Positions 18,772 through 26,160 of a DNA stretch of 36,251 nucleotides are shown here, in pieces. Numbering within the stretch: the first letter of the stretch is position 1; every line of letters begins with the position of its first letter. The notes beneath the pieces are model-generated. The model was not told the DNA's origin. It saw only the letters and a list, made by a program, of their open reading frames with translations, and made no database searches. The DNA is from a virus. The stretch spans positions 1 to 36,251 of the IMG/VR virus record IMGVR_UViG_3300009705_000049, one strand, 5' to 3'. The translations under genes and the position numbers were made by a program.

Positions 18772-20448
18772 CTATTCGTCAGTTTGTAAAATTTCTTTTG
18801 AACTAATATTCTTTGCGTTGCTAACTGACGTGTTGGCAAGCGAATCATTTTCAAGACCGCCGGCAAAGAAACTGTTGAGACTGTCCGAAAGTATCTTGAG
18901 GGATTGGAAAATTTGTGTTACTTCGTCATTAAGAACTTCTCTAACATCTCCGACAATCTTTCCGACTTGAGCACGTCCGACCATAATTGAGCCGACAAAC
19001 TCTGTATTTGTTGGTTCGCCGCTGTTTAGGGATTGCGTCTGGTTCAACGCAAAGTGCATTCTCTTCAGGTATCCATAACTGCTTAAGAGGGCTTGCTTTT
19101 TCTGTGCCGACCCAAGCATCTTATATTGCCGGGCAGACTCTTCAGCAGAAAGAAATTCCTGGTTCGAGACCATATCATCAATTTGCTGATTTCTTTCACT
19201 CTTTTTAGCGGCAGCTTGTTGAGATTTTACGACAGCAGTGTTGGCGTCGACAATTGCCTGTTTGAGTAAGCTGTGTATTTCGGGTATTTTGCTGTAGTTG
19301 CCACTGGTCCAAGAGCCAACTTTTGCTTTGTTCATTGTAACAGAGCCGCGTGTCTTTTTCCCATTAAATAGATCATCATTCTTCTCCCAATTAAGGGCGT
19401 CTGTGAGTTTCTTAAAAGCCTCGTCATCTATCCGATTAATCAGATTCTCTGGGTTTGCGTCTGCAAGGCTCTCAATTTGAGCATACAGCGCTTTGTTGAA
19501 TAACGGTGTCAACTCCTCGGCTGATAATACTTTATCGGCCGTGGATAGCCCAAGCAATTCGACGGCGCCAGATTGTTGACCAGAAGCCAGCGCGCTTATA
19601 ACGGACTGAGGCATTCTTATCACATATGGGTGTTTAGATTTCAAAAGAATGTCGCCGATATTAGCCAAGTTAAAGTCAAACTGATAGAAGTTAATCTTTC
19701 CTTCTATATCTAGACCCTTACCTTCGAGCATCTTTGTGCACACAACATAACGCATACCACCATTGATAGCTGTGGGATAACTTGGGTTGATCATATCGTT
19801 AACCAAATCGGTATAACTACCACCAACTTCCAGACCTCCCTCTCGGTATAACTTCAAACTAACGGGTATGGTTTCTCCAGATGACCGATCCACGTAGTCC
19901 GCGATCGTCTTATTGCCAGTTGGAATTTGCTCTCCGTCAACTAATGCCGCTAAGAAAGATTCGAAACTGAATCCGGCAGAGGACGCGTTAAAATTTGTGA
20001 TAACTTTTGTGAGCGTTTTATAGAATACAAGATAGGACATCGCCTGTACAATACGTGCCGTGCGATCGCTGCCGGCGGATTCGGTTACCATGGATAGCCC
20101 ATTCTCATAAAAGTTGGACACACTGGCAATTTTATCTGTGAAATTAGATCCTTGAATGTTCTTGAGATAATCCTCCAACAACGTTCTTTGGGCGCCTTTA
20201 ATCTCCACACCCTCATCAGTAGTGCGTACATCAGACCATCCGATTTCTGACACCTCTATATTCGGTATCATCTTTAAGACCATCTCTAATACCGCGTCAT
20301 CGTCATCAGGTAAGTTCGGTGGGGGTTCGACCTCTTCATTGGTCTGCGATGACAGCACCTCTTCTACCATCTCTACCAACACGGACAAATTGAAATTATT
20401 AATTTGCTTTAGGTATTCTTCTTTTATAATCTCAGATAATTCAGACAT
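18772..20448 (-). CDS. Uncharacterised phage protein (558 aa)
   Basis: The start M-S-E-L-S-E-I-I-K-E-E-Y-L-K-Q-I is preceded by AAGGAG. The middle (residues ~155-240) has F-S-F-E-S-F-L-A-A-L, an I-A-D-Y-V-D segment and I-P-V-S-L-K-L, then G-G-S-Y-T-D-L-V-N-D. Such E...D...xLK spacing is reminiscent of PD-(D/E)XK nuclease folds, but the canonical D/E-x-K is not intact, so this is a weak guess. The C-terminal 150 residues are helical with Q-Q-A-A-A-K-K and a probable coiled coil. The N-terminal I-I-K-E-E-x motif resembles tags seen on virion proteins of large marine phages. It may be a virion component. Confidence 0.65.
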   Translation of the reverse strand: MSELSEIIKEEYLKQINNFNLSVLVEMVEEVLSSQTNEEVEPPPNLPDDDDAVLEMVLKMIPNIEVSEIGWSDVRTTDEGVEIKGAQRTLLEDYLKNIQGSNFTDKIASVSNFYENGLSMVTESAGSDRTARIVQAMSYLVFYKTLTKVITNFNASSAGFSFESFLAALVDGEQIPTGNKTIADYVDRSSGETIPVSLKLYREGGLEVGGSYTDLVNDMINPSYPTAINGGMRYVVCTKMLEGKGLDIEGKINFYQFDFNLANIGDILLKSKHPYVIRMPQSVISALASGQQSGAVELLGLSTADKVLSAEELTPLFNKALYAQIESLADANPENLINRIDDEAFKKLTDALNWEKNDDLFNGKKTRGSVTMNKAKVGSWTSGNYSKIPEIHSLLKQAIVDANTAVVKSQQAAAKKSERNQQIDDMVSNQEFLSAEESARQYKMLGSAQKKQALLSSYGYLKRMHFALNQTQSLNSGEPTNTEFVGSIMVGRAQVGKIVGDVREVLNDEVTQIFQSLKILSDSLNSFFAGGLENDSLANTSVSNAKNISSKEILQTDE

Positions 20449-20458
20449 GCTCTTCTCC

Positions 20459-21127
20459 TTAGATAATTATGTCAGCGATGCCCAATTCGACAGCTTCTTC
20501 AGCAGTTAAATAGACATTTACTTTCCGATCAAGCATTTTCTTGATTTGTGACTTCGACATCTTGGTCTCTGCAGATAAGCAGTCGATGTACATTTCCTGC
20601 AATTGCTCAATCGCTTCCATTTCGTTCATCATATTATGTAGTGATCCATGGTTTGCACCTAAGACAGAGTGGATCATAACACGACAATTCTTTCCGATCT
20701 TTCGCTGACCATGAGTTCCTGCTGCCAATATCAAGACTCCCGCCGACATTACTTTTCCCATACCTATTGTATGAATTTCGTTATTAGTCTTTATATTGCG
20801 CATAATATCGTACAACGAAAACATGTCATCGGCTGAGCCACCGTATGTCGATACATAAAAATCGATTGGCTTTCTTTTTTCTGGAGTTGCGCTGTACAAG
20901 TGGTCAAGGTACAGGAGCCCGTGAATAACCTCCGCCACTTTCTCTTCAGTCACATCGCAGAATAGTCCGATAGTATTCATCGGCTCCGGTTCATCCGCTA
21001 ACTCTTCCACAAAAGCGGAGGGGTCGAGGACAACTATCTTTTGGGCGGCGACTTCAGGAGATTCACTCTCTGTTTTCTTCTCATTATTAATCAAGGTCTT
21101 GATCACTTCCTTAATCTCTTTAATCAT
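20459..21127 (-). CDS. ClpP-like serine protease (222 aa)
   Basis: The C-terminal 175 residues are a ClpP fold: substrate-side Y-V-S-T-Y-G-G-S-A-D, nucleophile S128 in G-K-V-M-S-A-G-V-L-I, H153 in C-R-V-M-I-H-S-V, and the third residue D200 before R-K-V-N-V-Y-L-T-A-E-E-A-V-E-L-G-I-A-D. The triad appears complete. About 45 extra residues precede the core. In phages, S14-family proteins act either with host ClpX-type ATPases or as prohead proteases. A second paralog lies at 26894-27499. It overlaps the upstream membrane-anchored gene by 8 nt. Confidence 0.9.
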   Translation of the reverse strand: MIKEIKEVIKTLINNEKKTESESPEVAAQKIVVLDPSAFVEELADEPEPMNTIGLFCDVTEEKVAEVIHGLLYLDHLYSATPEKRKPIDFYVSTYGGSADDMFSLYDIMRNIKTNNEIHTIGMGKVMSAGVLILAAGTHGQRKIGKNCRVMIHSVLGANHGSLHNMMNEMEAIEQLQEMYIDCLSAETKMSKSQIKKMLDRKVNVYLTAEEAVELGIADIII

Positions 21128-21554
21128 TTTGAGTTCCCTCTTTGTTGTTGAAACGTTTTATATATTCAATGCCCTCCTCATTCAAGAGGCGCATTGCGGA
21201 CTCCCAGTCATCATACTTAAAAAGATCGTGATAAAACTTGGGATGTATATTAATTATCTCCCTGATTGACTTATCTTTATAAAGTTTTATATCCGCATCA
21301 AAATTTAATTGATAAGCCTTGATATTTCTTTCTGATTCTACCGTGCGGCGCATCTCGCCGATCCGTATAGATTTTGTATATTCTAAGCTTTCAATACCTT
21401 TGACCAAGGTATAGAGACTCAGATAGTGCGATAACTTAAGCATTACAAGCCCTACTCGCACCTCTCTAAAGAGATAAAATGTTTTGCAGGTAAAGTATCC
21501 AAATACAAAAACCAGCAGGTACAACCACCAAATATGTCCCAATACGTCCTCCAA
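21120..21554 (-). CDS. Membrane-anchored phage protein (144 aa)
   Basis: Residues about 8-30 (I-W-W-L-Y-L-L-V-F-V-F-G-Y-F-T-C) form one N-terminal transmembrane helix, followed by a mostly helical cytoplasmic part with K-A-Y-Q-L-N-F-D-A-D-I-K-L-Y-K and H-P-K-F-Y-H. D-W-E-S-A-M-R-L-L near the end resembles a conserved segment of uncharacterised proteins in T4-like marine phages. The promoter and palindrome at 21560-21622 control it and the ClpP gene coupled to it. Function is unknown. Confidence 0.72.
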   Translation of the reverse strand: MEDVLGHIWWLYLLVFVFGYFTCKTFYLFREVRVGLVMLKLSHYLSLYTLVKGIESLEYTKSIRIGEMRRTVESERNIKAYQLNFDADIKLYKDKSIREIINIHPKFYHDLFKYDDWESAMRLLNEEGIEYIKRFNNKEGTQND

Positions 21555-21559
21555 ATAAA

Positions 21560-21589
21560 TTAACCACTAGTCAGGTGACTAATGGTTAA
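21560..21589. promoter_or_regulatory. Palindromic operator or 5' hairpin
   Basis: A 30-base inverted repeat with arms TTAACCA-CTAGTCA and TGACTAA-TGGTTAA around a 2-base centre; only one of fourteen pairs is a mismatch. It begins 4 nt below the -10 of the minus-strand promoter, so it covers about +1 to +28 of the transcript. It is either a repressor operator at the start site or a leader hairpin upstream of the 21120-21554 gene. Confidence 0.75.
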
Positions 21590-21593
21590 TATT

Positions 21594-21622
21594 ATTATAA
21601 CAGGCTCGTTATCTTTTGTCAA
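21594..21622 (-). promoter_or_regulatory. Sigma-70-like promoter with palindrome at start site
   Basis: Minus strand TTGACA (21617-21622), 17 nt, TATAAT (21594-21599), both consensus. The upstream compound boxes are absent. The palindrome at 21560-21589 covers the expected start site. It serves the membrane protein and ClpP genes. Confidence 0.8.
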
Positions 21623-21623
21623 A

Positions 21624-22232
21624 TTACTTTGAGAGTCTCTTCATAATTCTTTCAGCAAGCTGGTTGACAATCACTTCCTTTTTGCTTTCAGCTTTGAGGC
21701 GAGCAGCTACACGACGTGCAACTTCAGCGACGATAGCTTCTTCATCTTCATCATCATCATCTTTTTCGCCTTCTAACATGGGGTCTTCTTCCTCTTCAGC
21801 GTCCATTGTGTCCATTTCGGTATCACCCCCTTCCGGCGCTTCGAGGTCATCTTCTGGTTCCAACTCCATTTCAGCGTCACCTTCTTCACCGCCCATGGCA
21901 GCGCGAAGTTTGTCGGCCAAGGCGATAATAGCCTGTGCTTCATCATCAGAAAGTTCCATGTCACCTTCTGGTTCGGCGTCCATTGCTGGCTCGTCGTCCA
22001 TCGGTGGTTCATCGTCCATGGGTAGTTCGTCAACAGGAGCTTCTTCAGCACCCATATCACCCATGTCCATTTCTTCTTCATCGTCCACCATTTCTTCAGG
22101 ATCACGGGCACCGGGTGGGGCATTGCCGCCGTATCCCATCTCCTGAATCTTCTTCTCGCCAAGCGGACGTATGCTAGCGAGTGTCATGAAGCGACGTAAT
22201 TCGCTCTCTGTTAATAAATTTTTACGAGCCAT
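21624..22232 (-). CDS. Highly acidic low-complexity protein (202 aa)
   Basis: The N-terminus reads L-L-T-E-S-E-L-R-R-F-M-T-L-A-S-I and the C-terminal 40 residues are basic and helical (V-A-R-R-V-A-A-R-L-K-A-E-S-K-K). Between them about 140 residues are dominated by D, E, M, P and G, with repeats of M-D-D-E-P and P-E-D-D type. The layout (short amphipathic start, acidic disordered centre, helical end) fits a scaffold, core or nucleoid-mimic protein, and L-T-E-x-x-L-R-x-x-I-like starts recur on virion proteins of some marine phages. That assignment is inference. GGGAGA precedes the ATG. Confidence 0.7.
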   Translation of the reverse strand: MARKNLLTESELRRFMTLASIRPLGEKKIQEMGYGGNAPPGARDPEEMVDDEEEMDMGDMGAEEAPVDELPMDDEPPMDDEPAMDAEPEGDMELSDDEAQAIIALADKLRAAMGGEEGDAEMELEPEDDLEAPEGGDTEMDTMDAEEEEDPMLEGEKDDDDEDEEAIVAEVARRVAARLKAESKKEVIVNQLAERIMKRLSK

Positions 22233-22297
22233 TATAAATTCTCCCTTAAGGTTTTCGAAAACTCAAATATAAATAGTGTTCAGTTGCTTATAGTTCC

Positions 22298-22558
22298 CTA
22301 AAATTCAAAACAACTCAAAATTTTAGTGTTTTTAATCTTGCCAACTGCCTTCGTTTCTATCTGTTTTACTCTTGCAAATGATATACCAGAGCGCTCAGCA
22401 ATTTCACGCAAGGTCATTGGTCCGTTTTCGTAAATAGATATTAAAGTACAGTTGTACTCATTTTTAAAATCTATCCACATTCGGCATTCTTCGTTAGGGC
22501 ATGCCGTTTTTAATTCTATGCATTTTCGGGAGCATAGCCGAAGTCCATCTTTTTTCAT
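22298..22558 (-). CDS. Mini sigma-like protein: Cys cluster plus sigma region 4 (86 aa)
   Basis: The C-terminal half is a helix-turn-helix of sigma-70 region 4 type: G-P-M-T-L-R-E-I-A-E-R-S-G-I-S-F-A-R-V-K-Q-I-E-T-K-A-V-G-K-I read in segments, with the R-V-K-Q-I-E recognition helix. The N-terminal half holds four to five cysteines (C-S-R-K-C, C-P-N-E-E-C, N-C) that probably bind zinc. There is no region 2, so it cannot act as a complete sigma. It may bind the -35 element or the RNA polymerase beta flap and redirect transcription. It is coupled by ATGA to the possible ribbon-helix-helix gene upstream. Confidence 0.8.
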   Translation of the reverse strand: MKKDGLRLCSRKCIELKTACPNEECRMWIDFKNEYNCTLISIYENGPMTLREIAERSGISFARVKQIETKAVGKIKNTKILSCFEF

Positions 22559-22884
22559 AACTCTGGGTGCTCCTCTTCTATCAGATCAAATATATTGTCT
22601 ATCTCGCCATCTGTGAACCCAAAGTCTCTTACTTTTTGCTCTCCAGAAGTACGCAGCTTTTTAGACTTTGCTTTACGATCTTTTGACAAAGAACTAACTT
22701 CATCAATATATGATTGTATCCTCTCGTCTCCAGAAAGATAGGCAGTAATTATTGAACGAAAAAACTGTGATTGTTTCATACCATCGTGTTTTAGTTTCAA
22801 TACCAACTGTGCGTGCCTGTGATCATTCTCAGTAAAGACGATCCGCTTTGTTAGCTTGCCGTAGTCTATCTCGGGTGGCATCAC
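22555..22884 (-). CDS. Possible ribbon-helix-helix DNA-binding protein (109 aa)
   Basis: The N-terminal 55 residues show L-T-K-R-I-V-F-T-E-N-D as a strand, then H-A-Q-L-V-L-K-L-K-H and S-Q-F-F-R-S-I-I-T-A-Y-L as two helices, the arrangement of Arc/MetJ-type repressors. The middle is basic (K-D-R-K-A-K-S-K-K-L) and the end acidic. It is coupled on both sides (IMPDH-like upstream, mini-sigma downstream), so a regulatory pair with the mini-sigma is plausible. The fold assignment is by pattern only. Confidence 0.65.
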   Translation of the reverse strand: MMPPEIDYGKLTKRIVFTENDHRHAQLVLKLKHDGMKQSQFFRSIITAYLSGDERIQSYIDEVSSLSKDRKAKSKKLRTSGEQKVRDFGFTDGEIDNIFDLIEEEHPEL

Positions 22885-23903
22885 CAGTTCCTCGTAGTGA
22901 TATGGGTACGACTCTCGGAAAGCCCAGAAGTTGTTTGTATCAGAAACTTAGCTTTAGCTTGTAGTTCTCTCAGGTTTCGGGCGCCTGAGTATGAGAATCC
23001 AGAGCGGATGCCTCTCTCAATATCTTCCATCACAACCCTAACTGAGCCGCGATAAGGCACCCTGCTGGCTACACCTTCGAACGAAGAGTATTTTCCGCGC
23101 CACGATATTTGAGCTTCCTTAGAAGCCATGCCGCGATACTCTTTCCAAGCCTGACCATGGTTATCTTTACTAATTGAACCGGGTGTTTCTGTTGTGCCGG
23201 CGAGTAAAGATCCTACCATTACGGCATCGGCGCCGGCGGCTAGCGCCTTGACGACGTCACCAGAATTTTTAATACCACCGTCAGCAATAATTTTAACATC
23301 CCTGTCTGTCTGTGCGCATTCGATTATAGTTTGTAGTCCAGGTAACCCGTGACCGGTCTGGATTCTCGTCGAGCAGATGGAACCACCGCCAATATTGCAC
23401 CGGACGCTATTGGCGCCCCAGTCGGCGAGGTCATTGATACCCTGTAAAGTTGCTACATTTCCGGCCATAATGTGGTATTCGTCGCCGAATAAAAGCCTTA
23501 GCGCTTGTAGAGCTTCTTTCATCATTATGTGGTGTCCGTGAGCAACATCGACGCACAAAAAATCTATGCCAGTTTCTACCAGCGCATGCGCTCTTTCTAA
23601 ATAATCTCCGGAGACACCGATGGCGCCTCCAATCATACGTGGAGATGCGACCTTGTTTGCTTCGTCCACTTGTCCCTCGATTGTATTATAACGATGAAGA
23701 ATCGCGCTGGCGCCACAAAATCCCATTGCGTTTGCCATGGCTCCTTCAGATACTGTGTCCATTGGAGAGGCAAAGATAGGCAGCTTAAGAAGTACGCCGC
23801 GCTCCAAGTCTGAGGATATGTCAATTTCCGATCTGCTCCTTATGTCTGAATATTGTGGGCGCAACAATACATCGTCATATGCCAAGTTGTACTTGCTATT
23901 CAC
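22881..23903 (-). CDS. IMP dehydrogenase / GMP reductase family enzyme without CBS domains (340 aa)
   Basis: The TIM-barrel motifs are clear: D-D-V-L-L-R-P near the start, A-S-P-M-D-T, the catalytic loop G-G-G-S-I-C177-[13 protein letters not shown] and [10 protein letters not shown]. The flap [12 protein letters not shown] and the closing G-L-S-E-S-R-T-H resemble IMPDH (Y-R-G-M-G-S; G-L-x-E-S-H-x-H) more than GMP reductase. The two CBS domains normally inserted in IMPDH are missing, which gives the 340-residue length. It most likely makes XMP for GTP synthesis; GMP reductase activity cannot be excluded. Thioredoxin is coupled upstream. Confidence 0.88.
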   Translation of the reverse strand: MNSKYNLAYDDVLLRPQYSDIRSRSEIDISSDLERGVLLKLPIFASPMDTVSEGAMANAMGFCGASAILHRYNTIEGQVDEANKVASPRMIGGAIGVSGDYLERAHALVETGIDFLCVDVAHGHHIMMKEALQALRLLFGDEYHIMAGNVATLQGINDLADWGANSVRCNIGGGSICSTRIQTGHGLPGLQTIIECAQTDRDVKIIADGGIKNSGDVVKALAAGADAVMVGSLLAGTTETPGSISKDNHGQAWKEYRGMASKEAQISWRGKYSSFEGVASRVPYRGSVRVVMEDIERGIRSGFSYSGARNLRELQAKAKFLIQTTSGLSESRTHITTRNW

Positions 23904-24289
23904 TTTATCCTCTCTTCTTCAATAAACTTCTTTATGTCCCGGACTTTGTACCAAGTCTTCTTATGTGGATCTTTGGGTTCTGGCATGGACACAAACTTTG
24001 CCGGCTTACGCGGTGGTAAGTCAGGGTTTGGGTTTATCGCTAAGATAGTGGGTACCCCAGTAAACTTAAGACGCTTTTCAATAGCTGGATCATCATCTAC
24101 ATTATATGCGTAAAAAACTATCTTGGGATCCAACTCGTATTGGTTCGATATGTCCAAATAATATTCCTGCAGCGAATGACACATATGGCAATTATTTGAA
24201 TAAAATTTAATCACGCAGGTTACGGGCGCCAGGACACGGTTATTCAAAATCTGATTGAGTCCTTCTTCTGAAATTCTTGTTACACTCAT
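23900..24289 (-). CDS. Thioredoxin-like protein (129 aa)
   Basis: The redox site C34-H-M-C37 follows the strand V-I-K-F-Y-S-N-N, and T-G-V-P-T carries the cis-proline. The active-site W is replaced by N (N-N-C-H-M-C), and about 35 residues after the cis-proline are unusual, rich in proline (P-N-P-D-L-P-P-R-K-P). It can be expected to reduce disulphides, for instance in the ribonucleotide reductase. The ATG overlaps the upstream TAA by one base and its stop overlaps the IMPDH start. Confidence 0.86.
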   Translation of the reverse strand: MSVTRISEEGLNQILNNRVLAPVTCVIKFYSNNCHMCHSLQEYYLDISNQYELDPKIVFYAYNVDDDPAIEKRLKFTGVPTILAINPNPDLPPRKPAKFVSMPEPKDPHKKTWYKVRDIKKFIEEERIK

Positions 24290-24540
24290 TATTCTTCCTC
24301 CTGTTCATAGTGTTTGACTACTGCCTGTGCTGTGTCCCAGCATCTTGGGCAGTACAATCGGACGGTATCAGTATCTCTGACCACGACATTCCAAGTAAGA
24401 GCCATCTCTTTGTCCTTTCTGTCAAAAGGTCTAATACAAGCTGAACACTCACTAGGTAAATTCTGAAACATGGCGAGCTTTTCTGAGATATCTTCATGGT
24501 GTTCCTCCTTGGCTGCGGCACGGCGCTGTTTACGATTCAC
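24289..24540 (-). CDS. Small zinc-ribbon-like protein (83 aa)
   Basis: It begins M-N-R-K-Q-R-R-A-A-A-K, a basic start often seen in phage small proteins, and has two CxxC pairs: C-S-A-C around residue 33 and C-P-R-C around residue 66. Four cysteines at this spacing fit a zinc ribbon. The tail is acidic. It is coupled to thioredoxin downstream and to the 24537-24905 gene upstream. Nucleic-acid or RNA polymerase binding is possible but unproven. Confidence 0.72.
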   Translation of the reverse strand: MNRKQRRAAAKEEHHEDISEKLAMFQNLPSECSACIRPFDRKDKEMALTWNVVVRDTDTVRLYCPRCWDTAQAVVKHYEQEEE

Positions 24541-24905
24541 TTGGTTTTACCTTTCTTTTTACCTGACGGCTTAAATTTCACACCCTTTGACTTTCGAAAG
24601 GTAGCGGAGCGTTCCGCTAAATCTTCTTCCGTGATCACCCTTGTCTCAGGGGGCTCCTCTGGCTCAGGTTCTGGTCCGACCAACACCGACTTTTCAGTGG
24701 GGGTAAGTTCCGACAACGGTTTCGTATACTGCTGCAGCGTAATCATGGCGCCCTCAAGTTGGGCCAAGTTAATAGCATGCTTGCTTATAGAGCCAACTGT
24801 TTGGTCGCTTGCCGGCTGATGGTATAAATCTTTAATCAGCGCATATTGTTCTAGTGCCATTCCGCGTAGTTTTTGAATAGCTGCGTTTAAAATATCTTCA
24901 GTCAT
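24537..24905 (-). CDS. Hypothetical protein (122 aa)
   Basis: The first 65 residues are helical (I-L-N-A-A-I-Q-K-L-R-G-M-A-L-E-Q-Y; I-N-L-A-Q-L-E-G-A-M). They are followed by a proline- and glutamate-rich linker (P-E-P-E-P-E-E-P-P-E) and a lysine-rich end with K-P-S-G-K-K-K-G-K. A helical domain with a basic tail could bind nucleic acid. I recognise no family. An AAGGAGAT site precedes the ATG. Confidence 0.68.
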   Translation of the reverse strand: MTEDILNAAIQKLRGMALEQYALIKDLYHQPASDQTVGSISKHAINLAQLEGAMITLQQYTKPLSELTPTEKSVLVGPEPEPEEPPETRVITEEDLAERSATFRKSKGVKFKPSGKKKGKTK

Positions 24906-24914
24906 TATATCTCC

Positions 24915-25388
24915 TTATTTGTTAATGCCTTCAACTCTCCACAGCTCTTCTGCGCCATCAAATACTATAACAGCAGACGGAAAAGGTGCGGAATTCTTAC
25001 TGTCGCCAAATTTAAGGCGACCCTTGACGAAATGTATCTCTGATGCCTTCATCACATACTTGTGCCAATACTTTGTATCGGTGCGAGCAGGGATAAGCAT
25101 CACAACTTTTGTTTCGTTCTTCATAGCTTCATTATAGCCTTTCTCGATCCACTTGTCAATACCTCTTCCATACGGTGGGTTCACAAAAGAAGTAAAACCT
25201 TCCCAACTCTTGTCCAAGCCATTTTCAGCTTCCGTGAAGAAGTTAGCACACTTTGTATTATGTGTACTCGCGCAGGGATCCAAGGTAAATGGTCCGAAGC
25301 GCCAGTTTAACTTATCAAAGAAGTCTTGTGGGGTTGCCCAGTTGCCGGTGGCAGAGCTAAACATTGTTTTTTGTGTTGTTCTATTCAT
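24915..25388 (-). CDS. dam: Phage N6-adenine DNA methyltransferase (157 aa)
   Basis: The short phage Dam family is recognised by W-A-T-P-Q-D-F-F near the start, F-T-L-D-P-C-A-S, the catalytic N-P-P-Y at about residue 71, V-V-M-L-I-P-A-R-T-D-T-K-Y-W-H and the end block G-R-L-K-F-G...A-P-F-P-S-A-V-I-V-F. Length of about 157 residues is normal for this class, which methylates adenine from SAM. In phages it usually protects DNA from host restriction. It overlaps the dUTPase gene by 8 nt. Confidence 0.92.
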   Translation of the reverse strand: MNRTTQKTMFSSATGNWATPQDFFDKLNWRFGPFTLDPCASTHNTKCANFFTEAENGLDKSWEGFTSFVNPPYGRGIDKWIEKGYNEAMKNETKVVMLIPARTDTKYWHKYVMKASEIHFVKGRLKFGDSKNSAPFPSAVIVFDGAEELWRVEGINK

Positions 25389-25842
25389 CTGTGCTCCCTA
25401 GGGCGCCTGCATTGCGATCACTCATTGTAATCGATTCAGAGTAAAGCTTATCTGACGTCGATTCTTGTGCATTAAAGTGGACCACTGGAGTCATTACAAG
25501 TTGGGCGATTTTGTCTCCGGGTGAAACAAATTGTGGTTCTTTACCGATGTTATGTAAATCAACGAATACCTCGCCGGTATATCCAGAATCGACTACGCAG
25601 GCGCCAACGATTAGTCCGAGGCGCGACGCTACTCCCGATCGATTCTTAACCTCTATCATATATCCGTGAGGTATGCCAAACTTAAGCCCGGTAGGAAATA
25701 AGCTAGAGGTGCCGGGTTGCAACCACTTCCCGGCAACATATGTTTCCTCGGGACTATAGAATACATCTAAGCCGGCGTCTGACGGGTTTGCCCTTTCGGG
25801 GGTGCGCGCATTGTGGCGCGCCTTAGAAAACTGAATAATCAA
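25381..25842 (-). CDS. dut: dUTPase (153 aa)
   Basis: Trimeric dUTPase motifs are visible: I, P-S-D-A-G-L-D-V (residues ~20-27); II, N-R-S-G-V-A-S-R (67-74); III, V-V-D-S-G-Y-T-G-E-V (83-92); IV, G-D-K-I-A-Q-L-V (109-116); V, G-A-L-G-S-T near the C-terminus. Motif V is shortened but keeps G-S-T. The enzyme hydrolyses dUTP to dUMP and keeps uracil out of phage DNA. The start is a TTG at 25842 overlapping the TGA of the upstream gene. Confidence 0.93.
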   Translation of the reverse strand: MIIQFSKARHNARTPERANPSDAGLDVFYSPEETYVAGKWLQPGTSSLFPTGLKFGIPHGYMIEVKNRSGVASRLGLIVGACVVDSGYTGEVFVDLHNIGKEPQFVSPGDKIAQLVMTPVVHFNAQESTSDKLYSESITMSDRNAGALGSTDE

Positions 25843-26096
25843 CTCTCACCCCCAGCTTCACCGGAGATCATGTTGAAATTTTCAACAACCTCATCGATGT
25901 TTACTTTACCCTTAAAAAGGCGGTATGCCTTTACTGCCGCTCTAATCTCATCTGTATTAAGCCAGCCGTTCTCTCGGAACTCCGAGCGCAAGTCGCGCTT
26001 CTGATCCTTGTACGGCTCCATTGCCTCTTCGATTGCATTTAGCGAGCGAATGTATTCCTTTACATACCGCTTGCGTTCTTCGTTAGTGTTAGCCAT
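25839..26096 (-). CDS. Small helical protein, perhaps GapR-like (85 aa)
   Basis: A charged, almost wholly helical protein: Y-V-K-E-Y-I-R-S-L-N-A-I-E-E-A-M, then K-D-Q-K-R-D-L-R-S-E-F, N-G-W-L-N-T-D and A-V-K-A-Y-R-L-F-K-G-K. The helix, x-x-K-x-D-(I/L), E-x-x-x-N-G-(F/W) and R-(K/L) pattern has some likeness to GapR/DUF2312 proteins, which bind overtwisted DNA, but the likeness is weak. It is the first gene after the promoter at 26128-26156 and leads the dUTPase and methylase genes. Confidence 0.7.
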   Translation of the reverse strand: MANTNEERKRYVKEYIRSLNAIEEAMEPYKDQKRDLRSEFRENGWLNTDEIRAAVKAYRLFKGKVNIDEVVENFNMISGEAGGES

Positions 26097-26127
26097 GATG
26101 GCCCTCCTTTGTTGTTACTACTCTATT

Positions 26128-26156
26128 AATATAACAGATGCGGAACCGGTTGTCAA
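26128..26156 (-). promoter_or_regulatory. Sigma-70-like promoter for the 26096 operon
   Basis: Minus strand TTGACA (26151-26156), 17 nt, TATATT (26128-26133). AAGGAGGG and the ATG of the 25839-26096 gene follow within 37 nt. No upstream compound boxes at the spacing used in the left region. Confidence 0.8.
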
Positions 26157-26160
26157 TAGA

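Noticed and set aside
18763-18800. Extra TTGACA boxes upstream of the groEL promoter
   Set aside because: TTTACA- and CTGACG-like strings occur there, but spacing (8 and 8 nt) does not match the 5 and 9 nt of the compound promoters.
18772-20448. Firm call of a restriction-endonuclease-like domain
   Set aside because: Only a loose E...D...xLK spacing is seen; the D/E-x-K element is not intact, so it is mentioned as a weak possibility and not called.
21616-22146. Plus-strand ORF of 176 codons, very rich in serine
   Set aside because: It is the antisense shadow of the acidic protein gene; GAA/GAT-rich codons read as TTC/ATC and TCx on the other strand. No start signal supports it.
14336-22297. 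AATAAATAGT-like sequences at about 14350 and 22268 as T4-type late promoters
   Set aside because: They resemble TATAAATA late promoters but point along the plus strand, away from all genes here, and only two copies were noticed.
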